Assembly (NCBI GenBank): GCA_003169895.1
Contig: PNAE01000007.1
Span: 799,625 to 863,624, forward strand
Origin: Gemmatimonadota bacterium
Lineage (GTDB): Bacteria; Gemmatimonadota; Gemmatimonadetes; Gemmatimonadales; GWC2-71-9
DNA: 64,000 nt
Direction of reading: 5' to 3'
Shown: piece by piece, positions 31,243 to 42,213 of the stretch
How positions within the stretch are numbered: the first letter of the stretch is position 1
How the letters are laid out: each line of letters starts with the position of its first letter
Program-made: the position numbers and the translations under genes
The notes under the pieces: model-generated
Seen by the model: only the letters and a program-made list of their open reading frames with translations
Databases searched by the model: none
Told to the model about the DNA's origin: nothing

Positions 31243-33950
31243 GATTCCTCCCCGAGGGTTGGCGACGGACATTTCGGATCTGGCGACGTGCACCAGAGAA
31301 CGAAGTGGACGCTGAGCTGCGATTTCACTTCGAGGAGCGTATCGCCGAACTGATCGACGCCGGAACGCCGCCAGACCCTGCGCGAATGCAGGCCTTGGCG
31401 GAGTTTGGCGATGTGGCGGCGGTGCGGGCGCGGCTGGTGGCAATCGATCGGCGGATCGCGGTTCATCGGAGCCGCACGGAGCGTTGGGAATGGGTCGGCC
31501 AGGACCTGCGCTACGTGCTCCGCTCGCTCCGTCGGTCACCCGGCTTCGTCGTGATGGTGGCGCTGACCCTGGCACTGGGGCTGGGCGCCAACGCCGCAAT
31601 CTTCTCGGTGCTCGATCGTCTCTTCCTGCAGTCGCCGCCGGGCATCGCGCATCCCGATCAGGTGCGACGGATCTATCGGTATTATCGCGGCCACGCGACA
31701 TCCCCGTACGCTCCGGCGCGCCCGTTGGGCGATTTCACGGTGTTTGCCTACTCCGACCTTCGGGATATCGCCGCGATCGCCCCGGCTGGGACCCTACTCG
31801 CTGGCTACACCAAGGCACGCTCGCAGGTCGGTTCCGTTGATGACGGAGCCGAGGTGGGGAGCACCCTGGTGATCGGTGACTATTTCACGGCACTGGGCGT
31901 CCATCCCGCGCTGGGCCGATTCTTCGCGCCCGAGGAGTCGCAGATCGAGACGCCCATTCCGGTCGCCGTGATCAGCCACCGCTTGTGGCAGACCCGGCTG
32001 GGCGCACGCGCCGATGTGGTCGGCCAGCCGATCGACATCGACGGCCGTCGCTACACCATCATCGGGGTAACGTCCGGACGCTTCCACGGGGCCGACAACG
32101 ATGCGAACGATGTCTGGCTCCCGATGAGCGCGATGCGGTGGAGTGAGGGCAATGGTCCAAATTGGCACCCGGGTGAGGCAACGGGACTGATCAAACTTCT
32201 CGCTGTCGTGCCTTCAGCCGCCCGTGCGCATGCACTCGAGCGCGCCGCTACGCTCGTGTTTCGCCGGAGTAACATCAAGGCGGATGATAACCCGGTCGCC
32301 CAGTTGTGGCCGCTGATCGAAGCCACCGGACCCGATGCTAATCCTGCTGAAGTCGCGATGGCAACGCGACTCGAAGGTGTCTCGCTCATCATCCTGCTGA
32401 TCGCCTGTGCCAACGTGGCGAACCTGCTGCTGGCGCGCGGCGCCCGCCGCCGCCGCGAGATCGCAATGCGTTTGGCCCTCGGTGTGAGCCGGCGCCGCTT
32501 GATCGGATTGTTGCTGACAGAAAGCCTGGTCATCACGATGATCGGTGGTGCAGTCGCAGTGTCAGTGGCGCTCCCGACTGCCACTGCCTTGCGCCAGATG
32601 CTGCTACCGGAGACCTACTGGGTTGACCCGGCAGTGAATCCGCACGTGCTGTTGTTCACCCTGCTGTTGGCGCTGGCGACAGGCCTCGCAGCTGGACTTG
32701 TGCCGGCGCTGCAAGCCAGCCGCCCCGATTTGGCCGCGACGCTCAAGGGCGGCGCGCGCGAGGGAACGTTCCAGCGGTCGCGCATGCGCACGGCGCTGTT
32801 GATCACGCAGGCGGCGCTCTCCGTGTTGCTGCTGACTGGGGCTGGCCTGTTCGTGCGAAGCCTTCATAGCATGGAGACCGCCGACGTCGGGTACGATGCC
32901 GATCGCCTGGTATTCGCGTCGATCAAGGCTGCGGGCGATCATCCCGAGCGGCAGCGCGCCATCTGGGCTCGTCTGCCGGACCTCGCGACGGAGTTGGCGC
33001 GATTACCCGGTGTCGAGGGTACTGGCCTTGCAAGTCACATCCCGATGAACTCATCCTGGGCGATGAGCGTGTTCCTGCCGGGCCGGGATTCCCTGGTTGT
33101 CGGCGTTGCGTTCGTGTCTCCGTCGTACCTGGAGACTGTCGGCATCCGCGTGCTCGGCGGCCGCAGCCTCACCACGAATGATGGTTCTGGGGTGACGTCC
33201 GCCGTGCTGGTGAACGAGACCATGGCGCGCACCCTCTGGCCGGGCCAGATTGCCATCGGGCAGTGCCTCATCCAGCGCGCACGCACGGATGCCTGCAGCA
33301 CCGTCGTGGGCGTCGTGTCCGATGCGCATGAGATGGGGATCGACGAAGATCCCCATTCGCCCGTGATGCGCTTCTACCGTCCCGTGACGGACACCGGGCA
33401 ATGGGGAGCCGCGCGCACTATTGCCCTGCGGGCGACACCGGGACATGCACCGGTCGTTGCCGATGAGGTTCGTCGCGCGCTCCGCACCCGGTTTGCAGGG
33501 TGGGGCGCGCCAAGTGTGCGGCTGATGACAGACTATATGAGCTGGGAGCTGCGGCCGCGACGCGTCGGCGCGACGCTGTTTTCAGTCGCCGGTCTCCTCG
33601 CGCTGCTGGTGGCGATAGTAGGGACCTACGGCACCATCAGCTACACCTTCGGCCAGCGCGCCCATGAGATCGGTGTCCGTGTGGCCCTCGGCGCGCAACC
33701 TCGCAACGTGATCCGCCTCGTCGTCGGCGAAGGCGTGCGCATGGTGCTGATTGGTGTGCTCATCGGCGTCGCGCTGGCGTTGGCGGCTGGGCAGGTAGTG
33801 GCGTCAATGCTGTTTCGTACCTCACCGCGCGATCCGGTCGTGCTAGTCGTTGTCTCAGTGTCGCTGTTGGTCGTTACGGTGGCCGCCTGCCTCGCCCCTG
33901 CCTGGCGCGCGCTGCGCGTCGATCCGGCGTCAGCGCTGCGCGCGGAGTAA
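31239..33950 (+). CDS. ADOP/MacB-type ABC permease, second of a pair
   Basis: 903 aa starting at GTG 31239, overlapping the previous stop as GTGA; the frame's 149 upstream codons are inside the preceding gene and rejected. Domain order is as in the first copy, with many shared segments (GWRRxFRIWRR, TLALGLGANAAIFS.LDRLF, GAREGxFQRSR, LTGAGLFVRSLHS, TSPRDPVVL). The strong similarity indicates a tandem duplication; the pair may form a heteromeric transporter under one PadR regulator. Confidence 0.93.
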   Translation: MRFLPEGWRRTFRIWRRAPENEVDAELRFHFEERIAELIDAGTPPDPARMQALAEFGDVAAVRARLVAIDRRIAVHRSRTERWEWVGQDLRYVLRSLRRSPGFVVMVALTLALGLGANAAIFSVLDRLFLQSPPGIAHPDQVRRIYRYYRGHATSPYAPARPLGDFTVFAYSDLRDIAAIAPAGTLLAGYTKARSQVGSVDDGAEVGSTLVIGDYFTALGVHPALGRFFAPEESQIETPIPVAVISHRLWQTRLGARADVVGQPIDIDGRRYTIIGVTSGRFHGADNDANDVWLPMSAMRWSEGNGPNWHPGEATGLIKLLAVVPSAARAHALERAATLVFRRSNIKADDNPVAQLWPLIEATGPDANPAEVAMATRLEGVSLIILLIACANVANLLLARGARRRREIAMRLALGVSRRRLIGLLLTESLVITMIGGAVAVSVALPTATALRQMLLPETYWVDPAVNPHVLLFTLLLALATGLAAGLVPALQASRPDLAATLKGGAREGTFQRSRMRTALLITQAALSVLLLTGAGLFVRSLHSMETADVGYDADRLVFASIKAAGDHPERQRAIWARLPDLATELARLPGVEGTGLASHIPMNSSWAMSVFLPGRDSLVVGVAFVSPSYLETVGIRVLGGRSLTTNDGSGVTSAVLVNETMARTLWPGQIAIGQCLIQRARTDACSTVVGVVSDAHEMGIDEDPHSPVMRFYRPVTDTGQWGAARTIALRATPGHAPVVADEVRRALRTRFAGWGAPSVRLMTDYMSWELRPRRVGATLFSVAGLLALLVAIVGTYGTISYTFGQRAHEIGVRVALGAQPRNVIRLVVGEGVRMVLIGVLIGVALALAAGQVVASMLFRTSPRDPVVLVVVSVSLLVVTVAACLAPAWRALRVDPASALRAE

Positions 33951-33999
33951 TCTCCGCCTCGGGCTGGCGTTCTCGCGATCGCCGTGCCATCCTCAACGG

Positions 34000-35253
34000 G
34001 TGAAACTCTCCACACTGCGTTGGCTCCCGCCGCTCATGCTGTTTACGGTCGCGTGCAGCCGCAGCAACGCGCCGTCGGTTCCCGTCTCACCGCGTCCGCG
34101 GCCCAGCACCAACGGACAGGCAGTCGTCCTGATATCGCTCGACGGCTTCCGCTGGGACTACCTCGACCGGCCGGCCGCGATCAACCTCCGGCGCCTGTCG
34201 CAGCAGGGAGTGCACGCGCTGCGCATGGTGCCGTCATTTCCATCGATCACGTTCCCGAATCACTACACAATCGTCACTGGCCTCTACCCGGAGCATCACG
34301 GCATCATCGACAACACGATGCGCGATTCGGCGCTCGGGTGGTTTCGCATGTCGGACACCGCCGCAGTGCGCAACGCCGCCTGGTGGGGCGGCGAGCCGAT
34401 CTGGGTGACGGCGGAAAAGCAGGGCCGACATGCGGGCGCCTTTTTCTGGCCCGGTTCCGAGGCGGCCATCGAAGGGGTGCGGCCGTCGCGGTGGATGACG
34501 TTCAACGACCGGTTTCCGAACGCGCCACGTGTCGACAGCGTCCTCGCCTGGCTGACGCTGCCCGATTCGCAGGCGATGTCGATGATCACGTTGTACTACA
34601 GCGACGTCGATCACGCCGGCCATGCCGCGGGGCCTGACTCGCCGCAGGTGGATTCGGCCATTGCCCGCGTCGATTCCATGATCGGTCGCTTGATGGATGG
34701 CATCGCGGCCCGCGGGCTCGGTGGCCGCGTGAACGTGATCGTCGTGGCCGACCACGGCATGACGGACACCGCTCCCGATCGCGTCGTCTTCCTCGACGAC
34801 TACATCTCGCTCAACGATGTCGACATCGTCTCCTCCGGGGCGATCGGCGCGCTGACCCCCAAGCCGGGCAAGCTCGATGAGGTCTACCGCAAGCTGAAGG
34901 ACGCCAACCCGCATATAGCGGCGTACCGCAAGGGTGAAGTGCCGGCGCGCCTTCATTACAACGACAATCCGCGGATCACTCCGATCGTCCTGCTTGCCGA
35001 TGAGGGCTGGATCATCACGACCCACGCACAGTTTGCGGTGCGCAAGCTGCTCGGCGGCGAACACGGGTACGACAACCAGTTGTCGTCGATGGGGGCGCTA
35101 TTCGTGGCGCGCGGTCCGGCATTCCGCGAAGGGTTCACGATGCTCCCCTTCCAGAACATCCACATTTACGATCTCATCTGTCGCATCATGGCGCTCACGC
35201 CGGCACCGAACGACGGATCGCTCGACTCGACGCGGGCGATGCTGCGGCAATAG
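34000..35253 (+). CDS. ENPP-type phosphodiesterase/alkaline-phosphatase-superfamily lipoprotein
   Basis: 417 aa from GTG 34000. The signal ends in FTVAC (Cys19), so it is probably a lipoprotein. Metal and catalytic residues of type I phosphodiesterase/nucleotide pyrophosphatase are all visible: Asp48 in LISLDGFRWDYL, the nucleophile Thr84 in TFPNHYT, SDVDHAGH, VVADHGMTD and GGEHGYDN. It would hydrolyse phosphodiester or pyrophosphate bonds of nucleotides or lipids in the periplasm; the substrate cannot be specified. Confidence 0.94.
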   Translation: MKLSTLRWLPPLMLFTVACSRSNAPSVPVSPRPRPSTNGQAVVLISLDGFRWDYLDRPAAINLRRLSQQGVHALRMVPSFPSITFPNHYTIVTGLYPEHHGIIDNTMRDSALGWFRMSDTAAVRNAAWWGGEPIWVTAEKQGRHAGAFFWPGSEAAIEGVRPSRWMTFNDRFPNAPRVDSVLAWLTLPDSQAMSMITLYYSDVDHAGHAAGPDSPQVDSAIARVDSMIGRLMDGIAARGLGGRVNVIVVADHGMTDTAPDRVVFLDDYISLNDVDIVSSGAIGALTPKPGKLDEVYRKLKDANPHIAAYRKGEVPARLHYNDNPRITPIVLLADEGWIITTHAQFAVRKLLGGEHGYDNQLSSMGALFVARGPAFREGFTMLPFQNIHIYDLICRIMALTPAPNDGSLDSTRAMLRQ

Positions 35254-35338
35254 GCGGTGACCGCCGGGCCATTCGCCCGCCCGATGGCCCAGCGCGACGT
35301 CATTAGCTTTCGATCCGACTCCTACCCCGAGCCGCCGC

Positions 35339-35938
35339 ATGGGATCTTCCGCCCGTCCGCGCATCCGGTTTGGTGAAGGCCGCGTCTTTCAGCTACGCGT
35401 CGAACTCGATGGCGTTACCCCCATGGTGTGGCGGCGCATCATGGTGTCCGGACGGGCGTCGCTGCACGAGTTGCACCGCGTGATCGAGCGGTCGATGCAG
35501 CGGGACGGCGGTGGGGGCTACGCGTTCCACGTAGACGGGGTGCGGTTCGTGGACCCGGCCGACGAGCCGGGCCCCGGGCGCGACGCCCATGGCGTATCGC
35601 TCGAAGCACTCGCGCTGCACCTCGGCATCCGGCTGCTGCACGTCGCAGAGAATCACGGCGAGCCATGGCGGCACATCGTGACGCTGGAACAGGCAGCGCC
35701 ACGACTCGTCGGCCAGCGGTTGCCGAGCTGCGTTGCGGGCGCCCGCGCTGCGCCGCCGGACGATTGCAGTGGACCCCGGGCCTACCGCGAATTGCTCACC
35801 GCGCTCGCCGATCCACTCGGCCCCCGCGCGGCAGAGCTGCGCAGCTGGCTCCCGGAACACTTCGATCCGGAGTACGCCGACGTGACCGCGATCAACGCGG
35901 CACTGGCGAAGGTGCCGAAGCACCGGCCGGCGGCGTAA
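35339..35938 (+). CDS. plasmid pRiA4b ORF-3-like protein
   Basis: 199 aa. The segment RVELDGVTPMVWRRIMVSGRASLHELHRVIERSM is the family signature of pRiA4b ORF-3-like (IS1096 TnpR-like) domains. The later YAFHVDGVRF and DYADVTAINAALAKV-like ending also fit. The family is named for a plasmid gene and is often near mobile or regulatory loci, but no transposase is here. Function unknown. Followed by GAGACGA heptamers 10 bp after the stop. Confidence 0.85.
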   Translation: MGSSARPRIRFGEGRVFQLRVELDGVTPMVWRRIMVSGRASLHELHRVIERSMQRDGGGGYAFHVDGVRFVDPADEPGPGRDAHGVSLEALALHLGIRLLHVAENHGEPWRHIVTLEQAAPRLVGQRLPSCVAGARAAPPDDCSGPRAYRELLTALADPLGPRAAELRSWLPEHFDPEYADVTAINAALAKVPKHRPAA

Positions 35939-36035
35939 GAATCGCTGGAGAGACGAGAGACGAGAGACGAAGATGACTGCGAAGGTGTCGGGGCGTTCAG
36001 TCAAGTGCCACGTTGGATCGGAAAATCGGAGGCTC

Positions 36036-37724
<1,689 letters not shown>

Positions 37725-37775
37725 GCGGTAAGCCGCCGATGCGCGCCGGCTAGTGGCTCGGTAGCTTCCACGTTC

Positions 37776-38885
37776 GTGAGCGAGCCCCCGGTGCTGGCAC
37801 TTGATCGTGTTACGCGCTGCTTCAACGGCGTGCCAGCCGTTGACCAGGTGTCGTTCGACGTCGCTTCCGGAGAGTTCTTCTCGCTCCTCGGGCCATCGGG
37901 ATGCGGCAAGACCACCACGCTGCGACTCATCGCGGGGTTTGACGATCCCGAGCGCGATGGTGGAAGCATCCGGATGTTCGGCGACGTCGTGATCGGCAAG
38001 CGGCCGTATCAGCGCCCGATCGGCATGGTGTTTCAGAACTACGCCCTGTTCCCCCACCTCAACGTCGCCGACAACATCGCCTTCGGGCTCGAGGAACGTC
38101 GCATCGCCCGGCGCGAGATTCGCCGGCGCGTTGACAGTGCGCTCGAGCTGATGCGCCTGGACCCGGCGACCTACTCGGCCCGACGCCCGGCGGAACTGTC
38201 CGGCGGCCAGCGCCAGCGCGTCGCACTGGCCCGGGCCTTGGTGCTCGAACCGCGGATTCTGCTGCTCGACGAACCCCTTGCAGCACTCGATCCGCAACTC
38301 CGCAAGCAGATGCGCCTCGAGTTGCGACAGCTCAATCGAACCCTCGGCATCACCTTCCTTCTGGTGACCCACGACCAGGAGGAGGCACTGGTGATGAGCG
38401 ACCGGATCGCCGTGATGTCGGCCGGGCGCGTCGTGCAGATCGGTGCGCCCGGCGAGATCTATCGGCGCCCGCGCACGGCGATTGTCGCGGAGTTCATCGG
38501 TGAAGCCAACATCTTCCAGGGAACCGTGGTGGCGATCGCCGATGGCATTGCGACGGTGACACAGTCGGACGGGAGCCACTGGCGTGCGGCGGTCCCGCCG
38601 GCCGTCACCGCCGGCGACCGGGTGGACATCGCGGTGCGACCCGAATGGCACGAGCTGGCATCCGGCCACACGGAAGTGCCGGGCACTAATGCCCTGCCCG
38701 GCCATGTCCGCGAGATCATCTTTCTCGGTGAGTCCGTGCACGCGATCGTGACCCTCCGGGATGGCCGCGATGCGCGAGTCGCACTCCGTCACACCGGTGC
38801 CATGCCGGGGACGCTGCCGTGGCGCGTGGGCGACCCCGTCACGCTCCTCTGGCACATGTACGACGCCCAAGTGCTGGAACAATGA
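37776..38885 (+). CDS. potA: spermidine/putrescine ABC transporter ATPase
   Basis: 369 aa from GTG 37776. Walker A GPSGCGKTT, Q-loop MVFQNYALFPH, signature LSGGQRQRV, Walker B ILLLDEP and the H-loop THDQEEA are complete. The C-terminal third is a TOBE domain (FLGESVHAIVTL, VTLLWHMYDAQVLEQ), typical of PotA. It powers import of polyamines through PotB/PotC. Its stop overlaps potB by 4 nt (ATGA). No promoter was recognised in the 51-bp gap after the amidohydrolase gene. Confidence 0.95.
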   Translation: MSEPPVLALDRVTRCFNGVPAVDQVSFDVASGEFFSLLGPSGCGKTTTLRLIAGFDDPERDGGSIRMFGDVVIGKRPYQRPIGMVFQNYALFPHLNVADNIAFGLEERRIARREIRRRVDSALELMRLDPATYSARRPAELSGGQRQRVALARALVLEPRILLLDEPLAALDPQLRKQMRLELRQLNRTLGITFLLVTHDQEEALVMSDRIAVMSAGRVVQIGAPGEIYRRPRTAIVAEFIGEANIFQGTVVAIADGIATVTQSDGSHWRAAVPPAVTAGDRVDIAVRPEWHELASGHTEVPGTNALPGHVREIIFLGESVHAIVTLRDGRDARVALRHTGAMPGTLPWRVGDPVTLLWHMYDAQVLEQ

Positions 38886-39772
38886 CGCGATTCCGGACGA
38901 TGCTCCGCGACGCACTGCACCGGAGCCCGCGATTCGAAGCTGTGGTGCTGTTGCTGCCAGCCGGAGTGTGGCTGGCGATCTTTTTCGCGATCCCCCTTGG
39001 TATCGTCGCGACCTACGCGTTCCGGCCACGGCACATCCTCGGCGGGGTCTATCCGGGGTGGACCACGGTTCACGTTGTGCGACTGGTTGAGCCGTTGTAT
39101 CTCGTCGTGCTGCAACGCAGCGTGCTCTTGTCGCTGGTGGCAACCCTGCTGGCGTTGATCGTTTCATACCCGATCGCGCTGGTGATCGTGCGAGCTACCC
39201 GCTGGCGCGCATTGCTGCTGTTCCTTGTGGTACTGCCGTTCTGGACATCATTCCTCGTCCGCACCTACGCCACCATTTTCCTGATTCGCGATACCGGCCT
39301 GATCAATCACTTGCTGCAGGCGGTCGGTGTGATCCGGCAGCCGCTGCGCATGTTGTACACTCCCGGCGCGGTGCTATTCGGCCTGGTGACCGGATTCGTG
39401 CCCTTCATGGTGCTGCCGATCTACGCGTCACTCGAAAAGCTCGATCCTGCGCTGCTGGAAGCGGCTGAGGCACTTGGCGCGCCGGAATGGCGTCGCTTCG
39501 TCCGCGTCACGTGGCCGCTCACGCTGCCCGGCGTCGTGGCCGGCTCGATGCTGGTGTTTGTGCCCGCGCTGGGCTCGTTCCTCACGTCGGACCTCCTGGG
39601 CGGCGCGAAGGTCGAGTTGATCGGCAATCTGGTGCAGAACCAGTTCACCAGCGCTCGCAACTGGCCATTCGGCTCTGCGCTGTCGCTTCTGCTGCTGGTC
39701 GTCGTGATGATCGGCATGCTGGCGCGCCTGCGACTCGATCGGACGCGCACTCGCCCTAGGCGCGGCACATGA
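38882..39772 (+). CDS. potB: spermidine/putrescine ABC permease
   Basis: 296 aa with six membrane helices; the ATG at 38882 overlaps potA. The permease EAA loop that contacts the ATPase is visible as LEAAEALGAPEWRRFVRVTWPLTLPG. Other PotB-like signatures: GVWLAIFFAIPLG, LVVLPFWTSFLVRTYA and FVPALGSFLTSDLLGGAK. Ends with an ATGA overlap to potC. Confidence 0.95.
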   Translation: MTRFRTMLRDALHRSPRFEAVVLLLPAGVWLAIFFAIPLGIVATYAFRPRHILGGVYPGWTTVHVVRLVEPLYLVVLQRSVLLSLVATLLALIVSYPIALVIVRATRWRALLLFLVVLPFWTSFLVRTYATIFLIRDTGLINHLLQAVGVIRQPLRMLYTPGAVLFGLVTGFVPFMVLPIYASLEKLDPALLEAAEALGAPEWRRFVRVTWPLTLPGVVAGSMLVFVPALGSFLTSDLLGGAKVELIGNLVQNQFTSARNWPFGSALSLLLLVVVMIGMLARLRLDRTRTRPRRGT

Positions 39773-40551
39773 CGCGCCGCATCGTGGCAGTCCTCGCGAT
39801 TCTCGGTTACGTCTCGTTGCACCTGCCGCTGCTGTTGCTGATGCTGGGCAGCGTCAATGTCTCCCGAAGCGGGGCCCGCTGGGACGGCTTTACCCTCGAA
39901 TGGTATCGCCGCCTGCTGCACCGCCATGACCTGCTGGTCGCGCTCCGCACGTCATTGATAGTCGGGGTGGTCGCCACGATCGTCGCGACCGGGCTCGGCA
40001 CGCTCGCCGCGCTGGCATTGGGACGCAACCGCTGGCGCATCACGCGTGCGGTCGAGGCATTGCTGCTGGTGCCGATCGTCACGCCTGAAGTGATCGCGGG
40101 AATCTCGCTGCTCATCCTGTTTTCCGCCGTGGGCATGCACCTGGGGCTGCTCACCGTCATCATCGCCCATGCGACGTTCTGCCTGCCGTTCACGATCCTG
40201 GTCGTAATGGCGCGACTTCGCGGAATGGATCGTTCGCTCGAAGATGCTGCGCTCGCGCTGGGGGCGGACGAGTTCACCACGTTCCGGCGAGTGACCGTTC
40301 CGCTGCTGATGCCCGGTATCATCGCGGCGGCACTCCTCGCGTTCACGCTTTCGTTCGATGATTTCATCATCACCTTCTTCACGGCGGGGCCGGGCACGAG
40401 CACGCTCCCGCTGGTGATCTACGGCATGGTGCGCCGCACCGTGGAGCCGACGGTCAATGCGCTGAGCGCGTTGCTGGTGATCGGAACCACGGTGCTGCTC
40501 CTCGTGGCACAACACTGGATGACGCCGGAACGGGTGGGAACCAATGCGTGA
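39769..40551 (+). CDS. potC: spermidine/putrescine ABC permease
   Basis: 260 aa, six helices. EAA loop LEDAALALGADEFTTFRRVTVPLLMPG and the PotC-like LSFDDFIITFFTAGPGTSTLPL are present. The start overlaps potB and its end overlaps potD by 8 nt, so the four genes form one coupled operon. Confidence 0.95.
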   Translation: MTRRIVAVLAILGYVSLHLPLLLLMLGSVNVSRSGARWDGFTLEWYRRLLHRHDLLVALRTSLIVGVVATIVATGLGTLAALALGRNRWRITRAVEALLLVPIVTPEVIAGISLLILFSAVGMHLGLLTVIIAHATFCLPFTILVVMARLRGMDRSLEDAALALGADEFTTFRRVTVPLLMPGIIAAALLAFTLSFDDFIITFFTAGPGTSTLPLVIYGMVRRTVEPTVNALSALLVIGTTVLLLVAQHWMTPERVGTNA

Positions 40552-41653
40552 GGGATGCCGTGCGCTCGGGAGCCGGAGGGAGTTTCTGCGCGCATGCCTG
40601 CAGGGCGGGCTCTCGCTCGGGACGGCGTCGGCGCTCTGGAGTTGTGTCACCCGGCGCGAACCGCCGCCGGTCGACGAACGGCCGCGGTCCGCGGCCGGTC
40701 CGCTGGAACATGACCTGCGAATCTTCAACTGGTCCGACTACATCGCCGCTGACACGATCTCGCGCTTCGAGCGGGAGTTCGGTGTCCGGGTGACCTACGA
40801 CACGTATGAAAGCAACGAGGAGATGGTCGCCAAGCTCGTGGCCGGGGGCGACGGATATGACATCGTTGCGCCGACCGGATATCTCGTCCCAGTGCTGGTC
40901 GAAGGCGGACTGCTGCAGCCGCTCGACCACGCCGTACTGACGAACTGGGCGAACCTCGTGCCGCTGTTTGTTGACGACGAGGCGGATCGCGGCGGGCGCT
41001 ACGCGATGCCCTATCAGTGGGGAACCACCGGGCTCGCATACCGACGTGACCTGGTTGCCGCGTCCCCGCGCGGCTGGGCGGTGTTCGCCGACCCGTCGCT
41101 GCGTGGCGCGGTGACCATGCTCGACGATGGCAGGGAGGTGCTCGGTGCGATGCTCAAGTGGCGCGGGCACTCCGTCAACGCCGTCGACCCTCGCCAACTC
41201 GAGCGCGCGAAGGAGGATGCGCTGTTGGTGAAGCCCAACCTGCGGGCCTATCTCTCGGCGACGGTGAAGGGGCAGTTGATCAGCGGCGACGTGGCAGTGG
41301 CCCAGCTGTGGAGCGGCGACACCCGGCAGGCGCAGTTGGAGGAAGAGCGCATCGAGTACACAGTGCCCGCTGAGGGCTCGGTTCTCTTCACCGACTATCT
41401 CGCCGTTCCGCGCTCGGCACCCAACCGGCGGGCAGCCCACGCGTTCCTCAACTATGTCCTGCGGCCGGCCGTCGCCGCCGAAATCGCCGAGCAGACGGGG
41501 TACGGACCGGCCAATGGCGCGGCGATCGCACTGATGCCGCACCCAGTCGAGCCACCCGATGAGGAACTGTTGCGACGAGTCGAGTTTCAGCGCGATCTCG
41601 GGCCCGCGACCGATCTCTGGGACCGGTTATGGACCGAGGTCAAGGCCGGATGA
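40544..41653 (+). CDS. potD: polyamine ABC substrate-binding Tat lipoprotein
   Basis: 369 aa. A twin-arginine signal (SRREFLRACLQGGLSLG) ends at a lipobox-like LWSC, so it is probably exported folded and lipidated. The mature protein has PotD-type features: IFNWSDYIAADTISRFEREFGV, YDTYESNEEMVAKL, GYDIVAPTGYLVPVL, YAMPYQWGTTGLAY. It captures polyamine for PotBC. Tat export is less common than Sec for PotD. Length is typical. Confidence 0.94.
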   Translation: MREGCRALGSRREFLRACLQGGLSLGTASALWSCVTRREPPPVDERPRSAAGPLEHDLRIFNWSDYIAADTISRFEREFGVRVTYDTYESNEEMVAKLVAGGDGYDIVAPTGYLVPVLVEGGLLQPLDHAVLTNWANLVPLFVDDEADRGGRYAMPYQWGTTGLAYRRDLVAASPRGWAVFADPSLRGAVTMLDDGREVLGAMLKWRGHSVNAVDPRQLERAKEDALLVKPNLRAYLSATVKGQLISGDVAVAQLWSGDTRQAQLEEERIEYTVPAEGSVLFTDYLAVPRSAPNRRAAHAFLNYVLRPAVAAEIAEQTGYGPANGAAIALMPHPVEPPDEELLRRVEFQRDLGPATDLWDRLWTEVKAG

Positions 41654-41696
41654 AGGTGTTATGTTATGACCGGTCCGGGTATTGGAGATTCGCACG

Positions 41697-41849
41697 ATGG
41701 TATACTACTTCGGCATGTTCATGGCTGCGGTCGGCGCTGCGGTCCTCATCGGTGCGCTGACGTTCGTGACGCTGATGCTCACCGGCATCATCATGTCGAT
41801 GTTTGCCTTTACCGCCGCACCGATTCTCGACAAGGTCCTCAAGAACTGA
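41697..41849 (+). CDS. 50-aa membrane protein
   Basis: Begins MVYYFGMFMAAVGAAVLIGA and continues as one or two hydrophobic helices to a polar end (PILDKVLKN). A GGAG site lies about 9 nt before ATG 41697. It overlaps the 3' end of the opposite-strand gene by 11 bp. Unrecognised family; compact size, a start site and membrane character support it as a real small membrane protein. Confidence 0.65.
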   Translation: MVYYFGMFMAAVGAAVLIGALTFVTLMLTGIIMSMFAFTAAPILDKVLKN

Positions 41850-42210
41850 CCTCATCCTCTTCCACATCCGGTGTCACGATCGGAGTGGAGGCTTCACGGT
41901 AGGCACCCTCGAAATTGATCCTGGCCCCCGCCAGCAGCTCTGCCAGACCGCGGACCTTGAGATGGTGTCCGCCCACTCGCCGAAGCAGCCCTCCCATATA
42001 GCCGAAGTTCTCGGCCAGCGCGGTCAGGTTGGCTTGCGCGGCCTGTGCCTTCAGCTCGTCCAACAGTCGCTGCAGGCCGCGCACCTGCACCTCGTCCGCG
42101 TGATTCGTCGACAGCAACTCGATGACTCTCTTCATCCGCTCGAGCTTGGGCGGCAGCGTCTCGAGGAAAGCCAGTTGCAGTATCTGCCTCGGCGTCAGCT
42201 TCGCGGCCAT
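41839..42210 (-). CDS. helical cytosolic protein of unknown function
   Basis: 123 aa starting MAAKLTPRQILQLAFLETLP. Charged and Leu-rich, probably a helical bundle or coiled coil (PPKLERMKRVIELLSTNHADEVQVRGLQRLLDELKAQAAQANL), ending acidic (VTPDVEEDEVSS). Its ATG (42208-42210) is only 3 bp from the divergent ATG of the next gene (42214). No ribosome site was clear, so the start may be wrong or the transcript leaderless. Confidence 0.65.
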   Translation of the reverse strand: MAAKLTPRQILQLAFLETLPPKLERMKRVIELLSTNHADEVQVRGLQRLLDELKAQAAQANLTALAENFGYMGGLLRRVGGHHLKVRGLAELLAGARINFEGAYREASTPIVTPDVEEDEVSS

Positions 42211-42213
42211 GCC

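Noticed and set aside
35339-35938. insertion sequence, suggested by the pRiA4b/IS1096-like gene
   Set aside because: No transposase, no terminal inverted repeats and no target-site duplication around it.
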